Shown here: one piece after another, positions 8,843-16,368 of the stretch
Layout: each line of letters begins with the position of its first letter
Numbering within the stretch: position 1 is the first letter of the stretch
From: Chloroflexota bacterium
GTDB taxonomy: Bacteria; Chloroflexota; Anaerolineae; UBA4142; SHND01
DNA length: 64,000 nucleotides
Assembly (NCBI GenBank): GCA_004295045.1
Contig: SHND01000055.1
Location: 90,814 to 154,813, forward strand
Direction of reading: 5' to 3'
The notes under the pieces: generated by a model
What the model was told of the DNA's origin: nothing
Databases searched by the model: none
What the model saw: only the letters and a program-made list of their open reading frames with translations
Made by a program: the position numbers and the translations under genes

Positions 8843-9916
8843 ATGTTTCTGGAAAAATTATCGAATGCGCGTGGTGTATCGGGCGATGAAAGCGCCGTCC
8901 GCGCACTGGTCGCCGAACAACTGCAAAAATACGTAGACGAATACCGCGTTGACGCGATGGGAAATCTCATCGCGCGCAAAGTTGCAAGCAAATCTGCAAG
9001 CAAAGTTGCAAGCAAACAGGCAGCGCGGCAATCCAATTCGCGTCTAAAAGTGTTGATCGCCGCGCACATGGACGAAGTGGGTTTGCTCGTAACGCACCTT
9101 GACCGCGAGGGGTTTGTGCATTTCGACAAAGTGGGCGGAATTGATGATCGCATTTTGCCGAGCAAAGCGGTGTTGATCGGCAGCGCGCGTGTGCCGGGTG
9201 TCATCGGTTTCAAACCGCGTCACCGCTCCACCAAAACGGAACGCAAACAAGTGATCGCGCATGATGCTTTGTGCATTGACATCGGCGCGCGCTCGCGCGA
9301 GGATGCCGCCCGCGTCGTCTCGCCCGGCGATTACGTCACGTTCGACACAATCTTTTCCCGTTTTGGCGACAACTGTGTGCGCGGCAAAGCGTTGGATGAT
9401 CGCGCGGGCTGCGCGCTGCTGTTGGAACTCGTGCGCGATTCGTATCCGTTCGAGTTGTACGCCGCGTTCACGACGCAAGAGGAAATCGGTTTGCGCGGCG
9501 CGCGTGTCGCGGGCTATTCCGTCGCGCCGGACATTGCGCTCGTGCTGGAAGCGACGGTGTGCGACGATTCGCCCAAACCGCGCGAACAATCGCCGACGAC
9601 GCGCTTGGGCGCGGGACCCGCGCTCACGCTCGCGGACCGAAAACTGCTTGCCGACAAACGCCTCGTGCGCTTGTTTGCCGAGACCGCACGCGAACACAAA
9701 ATCCCATTTCAATTCAAACAGCCCCTCGTCGGCAGCACGGACGCGGGCGAGCTGCACCGCACGCGCGCGGGGGTGCCAAGCGCCGTCGTTGCGCTTCCGG
9801 CGCGTTACATTCATTCCCCCGCCGCAATTATTTCGCTCGACGATTTCAACAACGCGCTGAGACTCGTACGCGCGACGTTGCCGAAATTGGCGAACGGAAT
9901 TCCCAATCATGGCTAG
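8843..9916 (+). CDS. M42 family aminopeptidase, copy 2
   Basis: 357 residues, normal family length. All expected residues are visible: AHMDEVG (His75, Asp77), ALDDRAG (Asp near 186), TTQEEIGLRGA with the catalytic and ligand Glu pair, LVLEAT and RYIHSP. It should be an active two-metal aminopeptidase. Between GNLIARK and LKVLIAAH sits a short run of KVASKSASKVASK encoded by repeats of GCAAGCAAA, an apparent slippage insertion in a surface loop. The stop overlaps the start of copy 3 by eight bases, so the two are translationally coupled and probably made together. The start has no strong ribosome binding site. Confidence 0.92.
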   Translation: MFLEKLSNARGVSGDESAVRALVAEQLQKYVDEYRVDAMGNLIARKVASKSASKVASKQAARQSNSRLKVLIAAHMDEVGLLVTHLDREGFVHFDKVGGIDDRILPSKAVLIGSARVPGVIGFKPRHRSTKTERKQVIAHDALCIDIGARSREDAARVVSPGDYVTFDTIFSRFGDNCVRGKALDDRAGCALLLELVRDSYPFELYAAFTTQEEIGLRGARVAGYSVAPDIALVLEATVCDDSPKPREQSPTTRLGAGPALTLADRKLLADKRLVRLFAETAREHKIPFQFKQPLVGSTDAGELHRTRAGVPSAVVALPARYIHSPAAIISLDDFNNALRLVRATLPKLANGIPNHG

Positions 9917-10985
9917 ACAAAATTCCACCCGCGAGCGCCAAGCCACGCACTTTCCCGCGTTTGAAAATAACGCGGCGGTCGAAACGAACGGCGCGCTCGC
10001 GCCCTATAAAGCATTGGTCAAGCGCTTGTCGGAAGCATACGGACCTTCGGGCAGTGAAGAACGCGTGCGCGATCTCGTGCGCAATGAAATTAAAGGTTTC
10101 GTAGATCAGGTGCGCGTGGATGCAATGGGCAATCTCATCGCGCATCGGCGCGGCAGTCGCGGGCAAGCGAAAAAAATCATGCTTTCCGCGCATCTCGACG
10201 AGGTCGGCGTGATGGTGACGTTCATAGATGCGCGCGGTTTTGCGCGGTTCAGTTCACTCGGCGCGGTGAAACCACTGACGCTGCTCGGCGCGCGCGTGCG
10301 TTTTGAAAATGGAACGGAAGGGGTGATTGGGCGCGAAGAAAAAAATGCGGCGCATACGGAAATCGCTCTCGACTCGCTTTTTATTGACGTCGGCGCGGCG
10401 GTGGAAAAAATACAAGTGGGCGACACGGCGAATTTTGTGAGCGAATTTGTTGACCCGGACGGATTTCTCGTCGGCAAGGGATTGAACGGACGCGTCGGCT
10501 GCGCGATCTTGATCGAGACGCTGCGTCAAGTGAAAAAATCGCCGCACGAAATTTTTTGCGTGTTCACTGTGCAGCAGCAAGTGGGCGCGCGCGGCGCGGG
10601 CGCGGCGGCGTATGCGATTCAGCCCGACCTCGCCATCGTTCTCGATGCGGCGGCGGCGGGCGATTTTCCCGGCGCGGCGTTGACAGAGATCGCGTTGGGC
10701 AAAGGACCCGCGATCAAGTTTCAAGACGAAGGCGCGATGACAAGTTCTGGCGCGCGTCAAACCTTGCTCCGCGCCGCGCGCGAAGCACACGTGCCATATC
10801 AACTCGATGTGACCCCGCGTGCCGCCGGCGATAGTTTGCCGATTCAAGCCGCGCGCCAAGGCGTGCCAACCGGAGTTCTCGCCGTGCCGATGCGTTATCG
10901 CAACACCAGTTCCGAAATGATCCATTACGACGACGCGCAGCAAACGATTCAGTTGCTCCTAAATCTATTAAACAAGCCGTTATAG
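9909..10985 (+). CDS. M42 family pseudoenzyme, copy 3
   Basis: 358 residues, clearly homologous to the two upstream proteins along its length. The first motif AHLDEVG is kept (His95, Asp97), but the bridging Asp motif is GLNGRVG (Asn193), the Glu pair is changed to Gln (TVQQQVGARGA, residues 223-224) and the last His is Asn (RYRNTSS, residue 332). By the family mechanism this protein should neither hold both metals nor catalyse. The reading frame is intact and coupled by overlap to the active copy 2, so it is probably a non-catalytic subunit of a mixed TET-like complex. That role is inferred. Confidence 0.9.
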   Translation: MARQNSTRERQATHFPAFENNAAVETNGALAPYKALVKRLSEAYGPSGSEERVRDLVRNEIKGFVDQVRVDAMGNLIAHRRGSRGQAKKIMLSAHLDEVGVMVTFIDARGFARFSSLGAVKPLTLLGARVRFENGTEGVIGREEKNAAHTEIALDSLFIDVGAAVEKIQVGDTANFVSEFVDPDGFLVGKGLNGRVGCAILIETLRQVKKSPHEIFCVFTVQQQVGARGAGAAAYAIQPDLAIVLDAAAAGDFPGAALTEIALGKGPAIKFQDEGAMTSSGARQTLLRAAREAHVPYQLDVTPRAAGDSLPIQAARQGVPTGVLAVPMRYRNTSSEMIHYDDAQQTIQLLLNLLNKPL

Positions 10986-11148
10986 GTACATTTTTCCCAT
11001 TGAGAGAGTTGGGAGGCGCGCATAGAATACGCACGAAATTGTTTGTAGCACAAAACAATTGCTCTTTACGAAAGAACGAACCAAAAGACCTCGGGTCTTT
11101 ATCATATGGAAGCAAATGGGTCTGCTCTTCCCCCCAGAGCAGCCCATC

Positions 11149-11192
11149 GCGGGTTATTGCGCGGCCGGGCGCAATAACCCGCTGCTTTTTTT
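11149..11192 (+). terminator. Rho-independent terminator after the M42 operon
   Basis: A 14-base perfect stem GCGGGTTATTGCGC / GCGCAATAACCCGC with a six-base loop is followed by seven T. Upstream (11040-11145) are two further small hairpins (around 11095 and 11120-11146) but no gene; the 10986-11148 stretch otherwise shows nothing. Confidence 0.88.
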
Positions 11193-11203
11193 GTACGAAT
11201 GAA

Positions 11204-11238
11204 ACATCCCGCTGGAATTGTCAGCGGGATGTTTTTTT
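11204..11238. terminator. Terminator hairpin between convergent genes
   Basis: ACATCCCGCTG and CAGCGGGATGT form an 11-base stem with a seven-base loop followed by T residues on the plus strand. It abuts the stop codon of the minus-strand gene and may serve both directions, though the T tract favours the plus strand. Confidence 0.75.
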
Positions 11239-12848
11239 TAGCTGTTCGATTCTGCAACGCGGCGCACCCACCCACTCGCGCCGTCTATTTCGATTTGTTC
11301 GCCCTCGCGCAAGAGCCGCGTCGCATCCGCAATGCCCACGACCGCAGGCAAATGATATTCGCGCGCGACCACCGCGCCGTGTGATAGCACACCGCCGCGC
11401 TCCAACACCAAACCCGCGAGCCGCGCAAAGACGGGCGTCCACGCGGGATCGGTGGACGGCGCGACCAAAATTTCCCCCGCGTTCACATTTGCCAATTCGC
11501 GCGGCGAATGCACGACGCGCACCGCGCCGCGCGCGACTCCCGCGCTCACGCCGCGCCCGCGCCATTCCGATTCCTGCGATTCGCTTTGCGCGCGTTCTTG
11601 TAACGGCAAGTCGCCATGCAGAAAAAGAGGATAGGCGTCTGCGCCGCGCGTGCGATCCATTTCAGCGTATGTTTTCCACTCCTGCATACGCGCAGAGATG
11701 ATAACATTCAGCTCTTCGGGTTCCAGCTCCATCCCATAGTACGCCGCAATCTCGGCGCGCGTCGCGTAAAAAATCTCGTCGGCATTGGCGATAATTTTTC
11801 GCGCGGCGAGATCGCGCCCGAGCGTGAGGTACGCTGAGCGTGTGACGGCGAGCGACTTGTGCCAGTAATAACGCTGGTCTTCGCGCAATTGTGCATAGTG
11901 CCGCGCGAAACTGACAAAGGGTCGCTGCCATGCGCGCAAGCGCGCAAAATCGGGTGGCATCGGATCAGTTTGTGCCGAAGCGTTCAACAAGCCCAACAAT
12001 TGGGTTGGATCATCTCGAAAGGTTGGCTGCGCAATGTCCAGCGAAAATGCGCGATGCCCATGCCGCCGCAAGAAAATTTCCAATGCGTCAGCGGTTCGCC
12101 GTTCGGCTTGATTCAATGGTTCGTGCGCGCGGATGCGTTGTAACAATTCTGCGGAAAGCGGAGATGATCGTTGCGCGAGCGCGGCGAGTTCGGCGTTGAC
12201 CTGACGCGTTTTATTTGGAACGTTACTGATCCATTGCTGCGCGTCCGCGCCCAGCCAGCGCGTCAAAAGTTTGTAAAACAGGTCAGCATAGGTGAGCGAC
12301 CAGCGATGAATGCGCAAAAATTGCGCGTCGAGTTGGTACGCCCACGCGATCACGCGCAACACTTGCTGCGCGTTGGTCGCCGCATCGAGCTCGTTTTTCA
12401 AAAGCGCGACGCGAGCGTCATGCTGTGGAATAAAGCGGCGCCACGCGAGATAATTCCAGGGCGAGGCGACGAGCGGCGCGCGCGCTAAATGATACGCGAG
12501 CGAAAGCAAGAAACGCGGCTGAAAGATCGAACGCGGATACGGCGCGCGTTGGCGATACGTCAAATCGCCATTTGGAAAATAACGTACCGCGTCCGCCGGC
12601 ACGAACGCGCTTGGAAAGGGTTTGTAAAAGATTTGAAAAATTTCGACGTTCGCGTACGGATGTCCGTGCCACAAACGCGTTGCGGGAATCGTATCCGCGT
12701 CGGGCAAGCCCATATAGCGCAATGGATCTCGCAGCGCCAGTTGTTCGAACAACGCGCCGACGAATGACCAGCCGAGCGGCGAGACGATTGCGGTAAAGCG
12801 TTCGTTCAAAAACGCGGCAGTCCACAACGTTTCATTTTTATTTTGCAC
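11238..12848 (-). CDS. Protein with C-terminal PEP-utilising (swivelling His) domain
   Basis: 536 residues from a GTG at 12848. The last ~100 residues match the mobile phosphohistidine domain of PEP synthase and rifampin phosphotransferase: GVSAGVARGAVRVV, EILVAPSTDPAWTP, and GGVLSHGAVVAREYHLPAVVG with the catalytic His. The N-terminal 430 residues are helical and I recognise no ATP-grasp domain, so the usual nucleotide half is missing or supplied by another protein. The GTG follows a TATAAT box by only six bases with no ribosome binding site, suggesting a leaderless mRNA. The longer frame upstream is rejected because it runs through the 18-base repeat array. Role unknown, possibly phosphotransfer to a small molecule. 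Confidence 0.75.
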   Translation of the reverse strand: MQNKNETLWTAAFLNERFTAIVSPLGWSFVGALFEQLALRDPLRYMGLPDADTIPATRLWHGHPYANVEIFQIFYKPFPSAFVPADAVRYFPNGDLTYRQRAPYPRSIFQPRFLLSLAYHLARAPLVASPWNYLAWRRFIPQHDARVALLKNELDAATNAQQVLRVIAWAYQLDAQFLRIHRWSLTYADLFYKLLTRWLGADAQQWISNVPNKTRQVNAELAALAQRSSPLSAELLQRIRAHEPLNQAERRTADALEIFLRRHGHRAFSLDIAQPTFRDDPTQLLGLLNASAQTDPMPPDFARLRAWQRPFVSFARHYAQLREDQRYYWHKSLAVTRSAYLTLGRDLAARKIIANADEIFYATRAEIAAYYGMELEPEELNVIISARMQEWKTYAEMDRTRGADAYPLFLHGDLPLQERAQSESQESEWRGRGVSAGVARGAVRVVHSPRELANVNAGEILVAPSTDPAWTPVFARLAGLVLERGGVLSHGAVVAREYHLPAVVGIADATRLLREGEQIEIDGASGWVRRVAESNS

Positions 12849-12854
12849 GCTTGA

Positions 12855-12860
12855 ATTATA
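12855..12860 (-). promoter_or_regulatory. -10 box six bases before the GTG start
   Basis: Minus-strand TATAAT, then TCAAGC, then GTG. No convincing -35 is visible. The spacing would put the transcript start at or next to the start codon. Confidence 0.5.
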
Positions 12861-12905
12861 CGCGACGCGCGGGCAAAGCCATTTTGCGCGCAGGTGTGAT
12901 TTGGC

Positions 12906-12911
12906 TATAAT
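12906..12911 (+). promoter_or_regulatory. -10 box for the riboswitch transcript
   Basis: TATAAT lies directly before the tandem repeats, with a weak TTGCGC at 12884-12889 (16-base spacer). If used, the transcript would include the repeats before the cobalamin aptamer. Confidence 0.45.
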
Positions 12912-12912
12912 G

Positions 12913-13038
12913 TTCGTGTAAACAAATGCGTTCGCGTAAACAAATGCGTTCGCGTAAACAAATGCGTTCGCGTAAACAAATGCGTTCGCGTAAACAAATG
13001 CGTTCGCGTAAACAAATGCGTTCGCGTAAATAAATGCG
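12913..13038 (+). repeat. Seven 18-base tandem repeats upstream of the cobalamin riboswitch
   Basis: TTCGCGTAAACAAATGCG is repeated seven times; the first unit has T for C and the last TAAATAAAT. The units are contiguous with no spacers, so this is not a CRISPR array. Each unit contains GCG and CGC words that could pair between copies. The minus-strand translation (ANAFVY repeats) joins the next frame only by chance. Confidence 0.95.
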
Positions 13039-13066
13039 TTTGCGCATCGCTTAATAAACGAAAAAG

Positions 13067-13240
13067 GATGGCATGCAGCGAAGTCGGGTGTGAATCCCGC
13101 GCTGTCCCGCAACTGTGGAGTTAGTGCATTCGTGAGCTAGTGCATCGATGCGATAGTGAAAGAATCGTTTTTGATTCCAACTATCGCACGATGTAACTAC
13201 CGTCTATCGCACTACCAAGCCAGGTCGCCTGCTGCCCATC
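13067..13240 (+). promoter_or_regulatory. Cobalamin (B12) riboswitch aptamer
   Basis: The conserved core is visible: GGGTGTGAATCCC, GCTGTCCCGCAACTGTG (B12-box-like, GCAACTG) and AAGCCAGGTCGCCTGC at 13217-13232. Closing helix P1 pairs GATGG/GCAG (13067-13078) with CTGC/CCATC (13229-13240). A long variable arm (13115-13210) contains the inverted words GCGATAGT and ACTATCGC. It precedes btuF, so B12 should repress the importer, consistent with the downstream terminator. Confidence 0.92.
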
Positions 13241-13340
13241 GGTACTCGATACGAACGGGTTCATCGAGTACGTTTCTTGTAACCTTCGAAAGAAAGGGGG
13301 CAGGAGTATGAATACTCATTTGATGCATGTCATGTCTCCC

Positions 13341-13369
13341 CCTCTTGTCGAATAGACAAGAGGTTTTTT
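13341..13369 (+). terminator. Terminator of the cobalamin riboswitch expression platform
   Basis: CCTCTTGTC / GACAAGAGG with a five-base loop and six T, located 37 bases before the btuF ATG. A separate hairpin GTACTCGAT / ATCGAGTAC (13242-13271) lies between aptamer and terminator. The arrangement suits transcription attenuation by B12. Confidence 0.88.
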
Positions 13370-13406
13370 GTTTTGATGCAAATAACCAATTCCTCCGGAG
13401 ACCAAC

Positions 13407-14435
13407 ATGAAGAGCCAACTGAAAAAAATACATCTCTATACACTTTTGCTCGCGGCATTGATGTTAATACTTGCCGCGTGCAGCGCGCCGCCTGCGCCCA
13501 CTGCGTCGGCACCAACTGCCGCGCCACAGCCGACCACAGCCGTACAAGTACAGTCCACCAGCGCGCCGACGGTTGCGCCAACGTCCGCGTCCGCAGCCGG
13601 GACAACGCTTACCGACGGCGCGGGGCGTTCCGTCACATTGAGTGGAGTTCCCACACGCATTGTTTCCCTAACACCGAGTACGACAGAAATCGTGTGCGCG
13701 CTCGGCAAGTGTGAGGCAATCATTGGGCGCGATCAATTTTCTGATTTTCCCGCGCAGGTGAAATCCGTCCCGGTCTTGAGCGACGGCTTTAATCCGAATT
13801 ATGAACAAATCGTCGCGGCGAAACCGGACCTCGTTCTGGTCGCCGCGATCACGGCGCCCGACGTCATCAAGAAATTGGACGAGTTGAAATTGCCCACCCT
13901 CGTCGTGGGCGATGTCAATTCAAATTTTGAGAGCGTCAAACGAGATATTCAACTTGTGGGCAAAGCGTTGGGCGCGGACGCGCAAGCGGCGGATGTGACG
14001 GCGAGCATGGACAAAAAGCTGGCGGATTTGAAATCAAAAATCGCGCAGGCGAAAACGAAACCGCGCGTTTTTTGGGAACTCGACGCGACGGATCCGGCGA
14101 AACCGTACACGCCGGGACCCGGAACGTTTATTGATGAAATCATCGCCCTCGCGGGCGGTGAAAATATCGCGGGCAAAGCTGAATCACCATATGTCCAAAT
14201 CAACGCCGAAGAGGTGATCAAAGCGAACCCGGAAGTTATCATCTTGAGTGATGCCGCGTATGGCGTTGCGCCCGAATCGGTCGGCAAACGTCCGGGCTGG
14301 AATGTGATTGATGCAGTGAAAAATAATCGCGTCTTTCCGATTGACGACAATTTGGTAAGTCGTCCCGGTCCGCGCGTGATCGAGGGCTTGGAAGCCGCCG
14401 CGAGATTGATTCATCCCGAATTGTTCACGCAGTAA
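13407..14435 (+). CDS. btuF: Vitamin B12 ABC transporter substrate-binding lipoprotein
   Basis: 342 residues. A lipoprotein signal ends at LAAC (Cys near 25) and is followed by an Ala/Pro/Thr-rich spacer. The mature part has the BtuF/FhuD-type helical-backbone fold: RIVSLTPSTTEIVCALG and later the domain ending in the C-terminal lobe (VFPIDDNLVSRPGPRVIEGLEAAARLIHPE). Assignment to B12 rather than haem or siderophore rests on the cobalamin riboswitch just upstream. A TCCGGAG ribosome binding site lies 8 bases before the ATG. The permease gene follows. The matching ATPase is not adjacent; a BtuD-like gene sits at 24810. Confidence 0.9.
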   Translation: MKSQLKKIHLYTLLLAALMLILAACSAPPAPTASAPTAAPQPTTAVQVQSTSAPTVAPTSASAAGTTLTDGAGRSVTLSGVPTRIVSLTPSTTEIVCALGKCEAIIGRDQFSDFPAQVKSVPVLSDGFNPNYEQIVAAKPDLVLVAAITAPDVIKKLDELKLPTLVVGDVNSNFESVKRDIQLVGKALGADAQAADVTASMDKKLADLKSKIAQAKTKPRVFWELDATDPAKPYTPGPGTFIDEIIALAGGENIAGKAESPYVQINAEEVIKANPEVIILSDAAYGVAPESVGKRPGWNVIDAVKNNRVFPIDDNLVSRPGPRVIEGLEAAARLIHPELFTQ

Positions 14436-14448
14436 TTTGTTCGTTGCA

Positions 14449-14490
14449 GGGGGAACCATTCGCGCATGAATTGACGCGAATGGTTCCCCC
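14449..14490 (+). promoter_or_regulatory. Strong hairpin between btuF and btuC
   Basis: A 16-base perfect stem (GGGGGAACCATTCGCG at 14449-14464 and its complement at 14475-14490) with a ten-base loop and no T tract. It could protect the btuF message or dampen btuC expression; the permease start is 12 bases beyond. Confidence 0.75.
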
Positions 14491-14501
14491 GCATAATTTG
14501 C

Positions 14502-15620
14502 ATGGCTCGTCAAACCGTTGCCTCTACCTCTGCCGCGTTAAAAGTAGAAAGGTCTGCGCGGAAAATCGCGCGACTGAATCTGCGCGCGCTGCGCAAGCAT
14601 CCTGCGTTTGTGCTGGGCGTCCTATCGCTCGCGCTGCTCATCACGTTGATTTTTGCGATGGCGATTGGCACAGTCGGAATCGAACCCGCACAAATTGTTG
14701 CGATTCTCGGCAAACGCGTATTCGGCTTGGATTTGGGGATGACGTGGAGCGCGGCAGAAGAGTCCATCATTTGGCAAATTCGTTTGCCGCGCGTGCTCGG
14801 TGCGGCAATTGTGGGCGCGGGGTTGGCGTGCGCGGGCGTGGTGTTTCAGGGATTGCTGCGCAATCCGATGGCAGACCCGTACTTGCTCGGCACATCGGGC
14901 GGCGCGGCGCTTGCGGCGACGATCGCGTTTGCAATTCCATTCACGCTTGGTTTTGTCGTGTACGGACTTGTGCCAATCGCCGCGTTCTTTGGCGCGCTGA
15001 TTGCTGTATTGATCGTCTATCGCCTCGCGCACATCGGAACGCACACGCCGATCACGACATTGTTGCTCGCGGGCTTTGCCGTGAGTTCGATGCTCGGCGC
15101 GCTCATGTCAGCAATGATGCTGTTGAGTCGCGGCACGCTCGAACGCGTCGTGTTGTGGACGCTGGGCGGCGTGAGCGCGAGCGGCTGGGGAATGCTGCTG
15201 GCAGTGACACCTTTGATCGCATTGGGTTGTGTTCTGGCGTTTGCGCTATCAAATGATCTCAACGCGTTTTTGTTGGGCGAAGAACAAGCGGCGGCGTTGG
15301 GCGTAAATGTGGAACCAAAAAAGTTCGCGCTGTTGGGTGTAGGCGCATTGATGACGGGCGCGGCGGTGGCGTTGAGCGGACTCGTTGGTTTTGTTGGATT
15401 GATCGTGCCGCACTTTGTCCGCATCGTGTTGGGACCGAATCATCGGTTGCTGCTGCCCGCTTCCTTTTTGTGCGGTGCGATTTTTCTCGTGATTGCTGAT
15501 TTGATCGCGCGCACCGTCCTCGCGCCGCAAGAAATTCCGCTCGGCGTGATCACCGCGCTCGTCGGCGCGCCCTTTTTTATTCTCTTGCTGCGTCGCGCGA
15601 AAAGGGATTACACATTTTAG
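14502..15620 (+). CDS. btuC: B12/iron-type ABC transporter permease
   Basis: 372 residues, a FecCD/BtuC permease with about ten membrane helices. Characteristic segments include RLPRVLGAAIVGAGLACAGVVFQGLLRNPMADPYLLGTSGGA (only key pieces: RLPR and GLLRNP.ADP), VGFVGLIVPH.VR, and ADLIAR. An N-terminal extension of about 40 residues precedes the first helix. It should form the channel of the importer fed by the upstream B12-binding lipoprotein. No ATPase follows; after the stop there is an 88-base gap with a new promoter. The gene is probably under the cobalamin riboswitch through co-transcription. Confidence 0.9.
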   Translation: MARQTVASTSAALKVERSARKIARLNLRALRKHPAFVLGVLSLALLITLIFAMAIGTVGIEPAQIVAILGKRVFGLDLGMTWSAAEESIIWQIRLPRVLGAAIVGAGLACAGVVFQGLLRNPMADPYLLGTSGGAALAATIAFAIPFTLGFVVYGLVPIAAFFGALIAVLIVYRLAHIGTHTPITTLLLAGFAVSSMLGALMSAMMLLSRGTLERVVLWTLGGVSASGWGMLLAVTPLIALGCVLAFALSNDLNAFLLGEEQAAALGVNVEPKKFALLGVGALMTGAAVALSGLVGFVGLIVPHFVRIVLGPNHRLLLPASFLCGAIFLVIADLIARTVLAPQEIPLGVITALVGAPFFILLLRRAKRDYTF

Positions 15621-15670
15621 AGCGAATTTCTATTTCTGATTAGCGCAGGTGGACGCGGAATGTTGAGCAG

Positions 15671-15699
15671 ATGACGCGCACCACGCGCTATGCTACAAT
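15671..15699 (+). promoter_or_regulatory. Promoter for the methyltransferase gene
   Basis: ATGACG, a 17-base spacer and TACAAT, then nine bases to the ATG at 15709. There is no Shine-Dalgarno, so this is one of several likely leaderless starts. Confidence 0.5.
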
Positions 15700-15708
15700 T
15701 TGCGCGCG

Positions 15709-16368
15709 ATGAGTCTTTTCGATTTCCCCTGGCTTTTTGAATTCGGCGCGCCCATCTACAATTGGTTCAATTCGCAAGGCGTGTGGCTCGAATCATGCGC
15801 GCGACTCGCCGCGTATTTTCCAAGAGCAGTCAACGCGCGCATCCGCGTTCTCGATCTCGGCTGCGGACCCGGCAACTCGGCGATTGAAATGGCGCGCGTC
15901 CGCCCCGACGCATTCATCGTTGGACTCGACCTCGCGCCCAAGATGCTCGAAATTGCGCAAAACGAGACGCGCCGCGCCAAACTCACGGAAAATATTTCGT
16001 ACGTTCTCGCCGACGCAACCGCGCTCCCTTTTTCCGAAAACACATTCGATGTAACGACGGGACATTCGTTTCTGTATCTCGTCGGCGACCGCGCGGGCGT
16101 TCTGCGCGAAGCGTACCGCGTTCTGCGGCGCGGCGGACGCTGGGTTTCGATGGAGCCGCGCGATGGCAAAACTTCGAATTGGATTTCCAAGCATTGGACG
16201 AATGTGCGCTTTATGGTGTCCGTTCTGTTGTGGCGACCGTACAGCAAAATGCACGGACGCTTGGATGAACAAAAATTTCCCGAAACGCTCGCGCGCGCGG
16301 GTTTCAAAAAAAACGGCACCGAAGTGGCGATCGAAGGATTGGGAATTATCGGTTACGGCGAAAAGTGA
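15709..16368 (+). CDS. SAM-dependent class I methyltransferase
   Basis: 219 residues. Motif I is VLDLGCGPGNSAIEMA (near residue 50), the acidic post-I residue is GLDLAP, and ALPFSENTFDVTTGHSFLYLV and VLRRGGRWVSMEP give motifs II and III, as in the UbiE/MenG and similar branches. The C-terminal part binds the acceptor and is unassigned. Its stop overlaps the GTG start of a UbiA prenyltransferase (GTGA), so both are likely made together, and the acceptor may be the prenylated product. That pairing fits quinone or isoprenoid lipid modification but the substrate is not determined. Start at 15709 chosen over an in-frame TTG nine bases earlier. Confidence 0.85.
   Translation: MSLFDFPWLFEFGAPIYNWFNSQGVWLESCARLAAYFPRAVNARIRVLDLGCGPGNSAIEMARVRPDAFIVGLDLAPKMLEIAQNETRRAKLTENISYVLADATALPFSENTFDVTTGHSFLYLVGDRAGVLREAYRVLRRGGRWVSMEPRDGKTSNWISKHWTNVRFMVSVLLWRPYSKMHGRLDEQKFPETLARAGFKKNGTEVAIEGLGIIGYGEK

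Noticed and set aside
12913..13038. CRISPR array
   Set aside because: The 18-base units are contiguous with no unique spacers and no cas genes are in the window.
12849..13112. N-terminal extension (ANAFVY repeats) of the PEP-utilising-domain protein
   Set aside because: It is the reverse reading of the tandem repeats and cobalamin leader; GTG at 12848 fits the promoter and the domain start.
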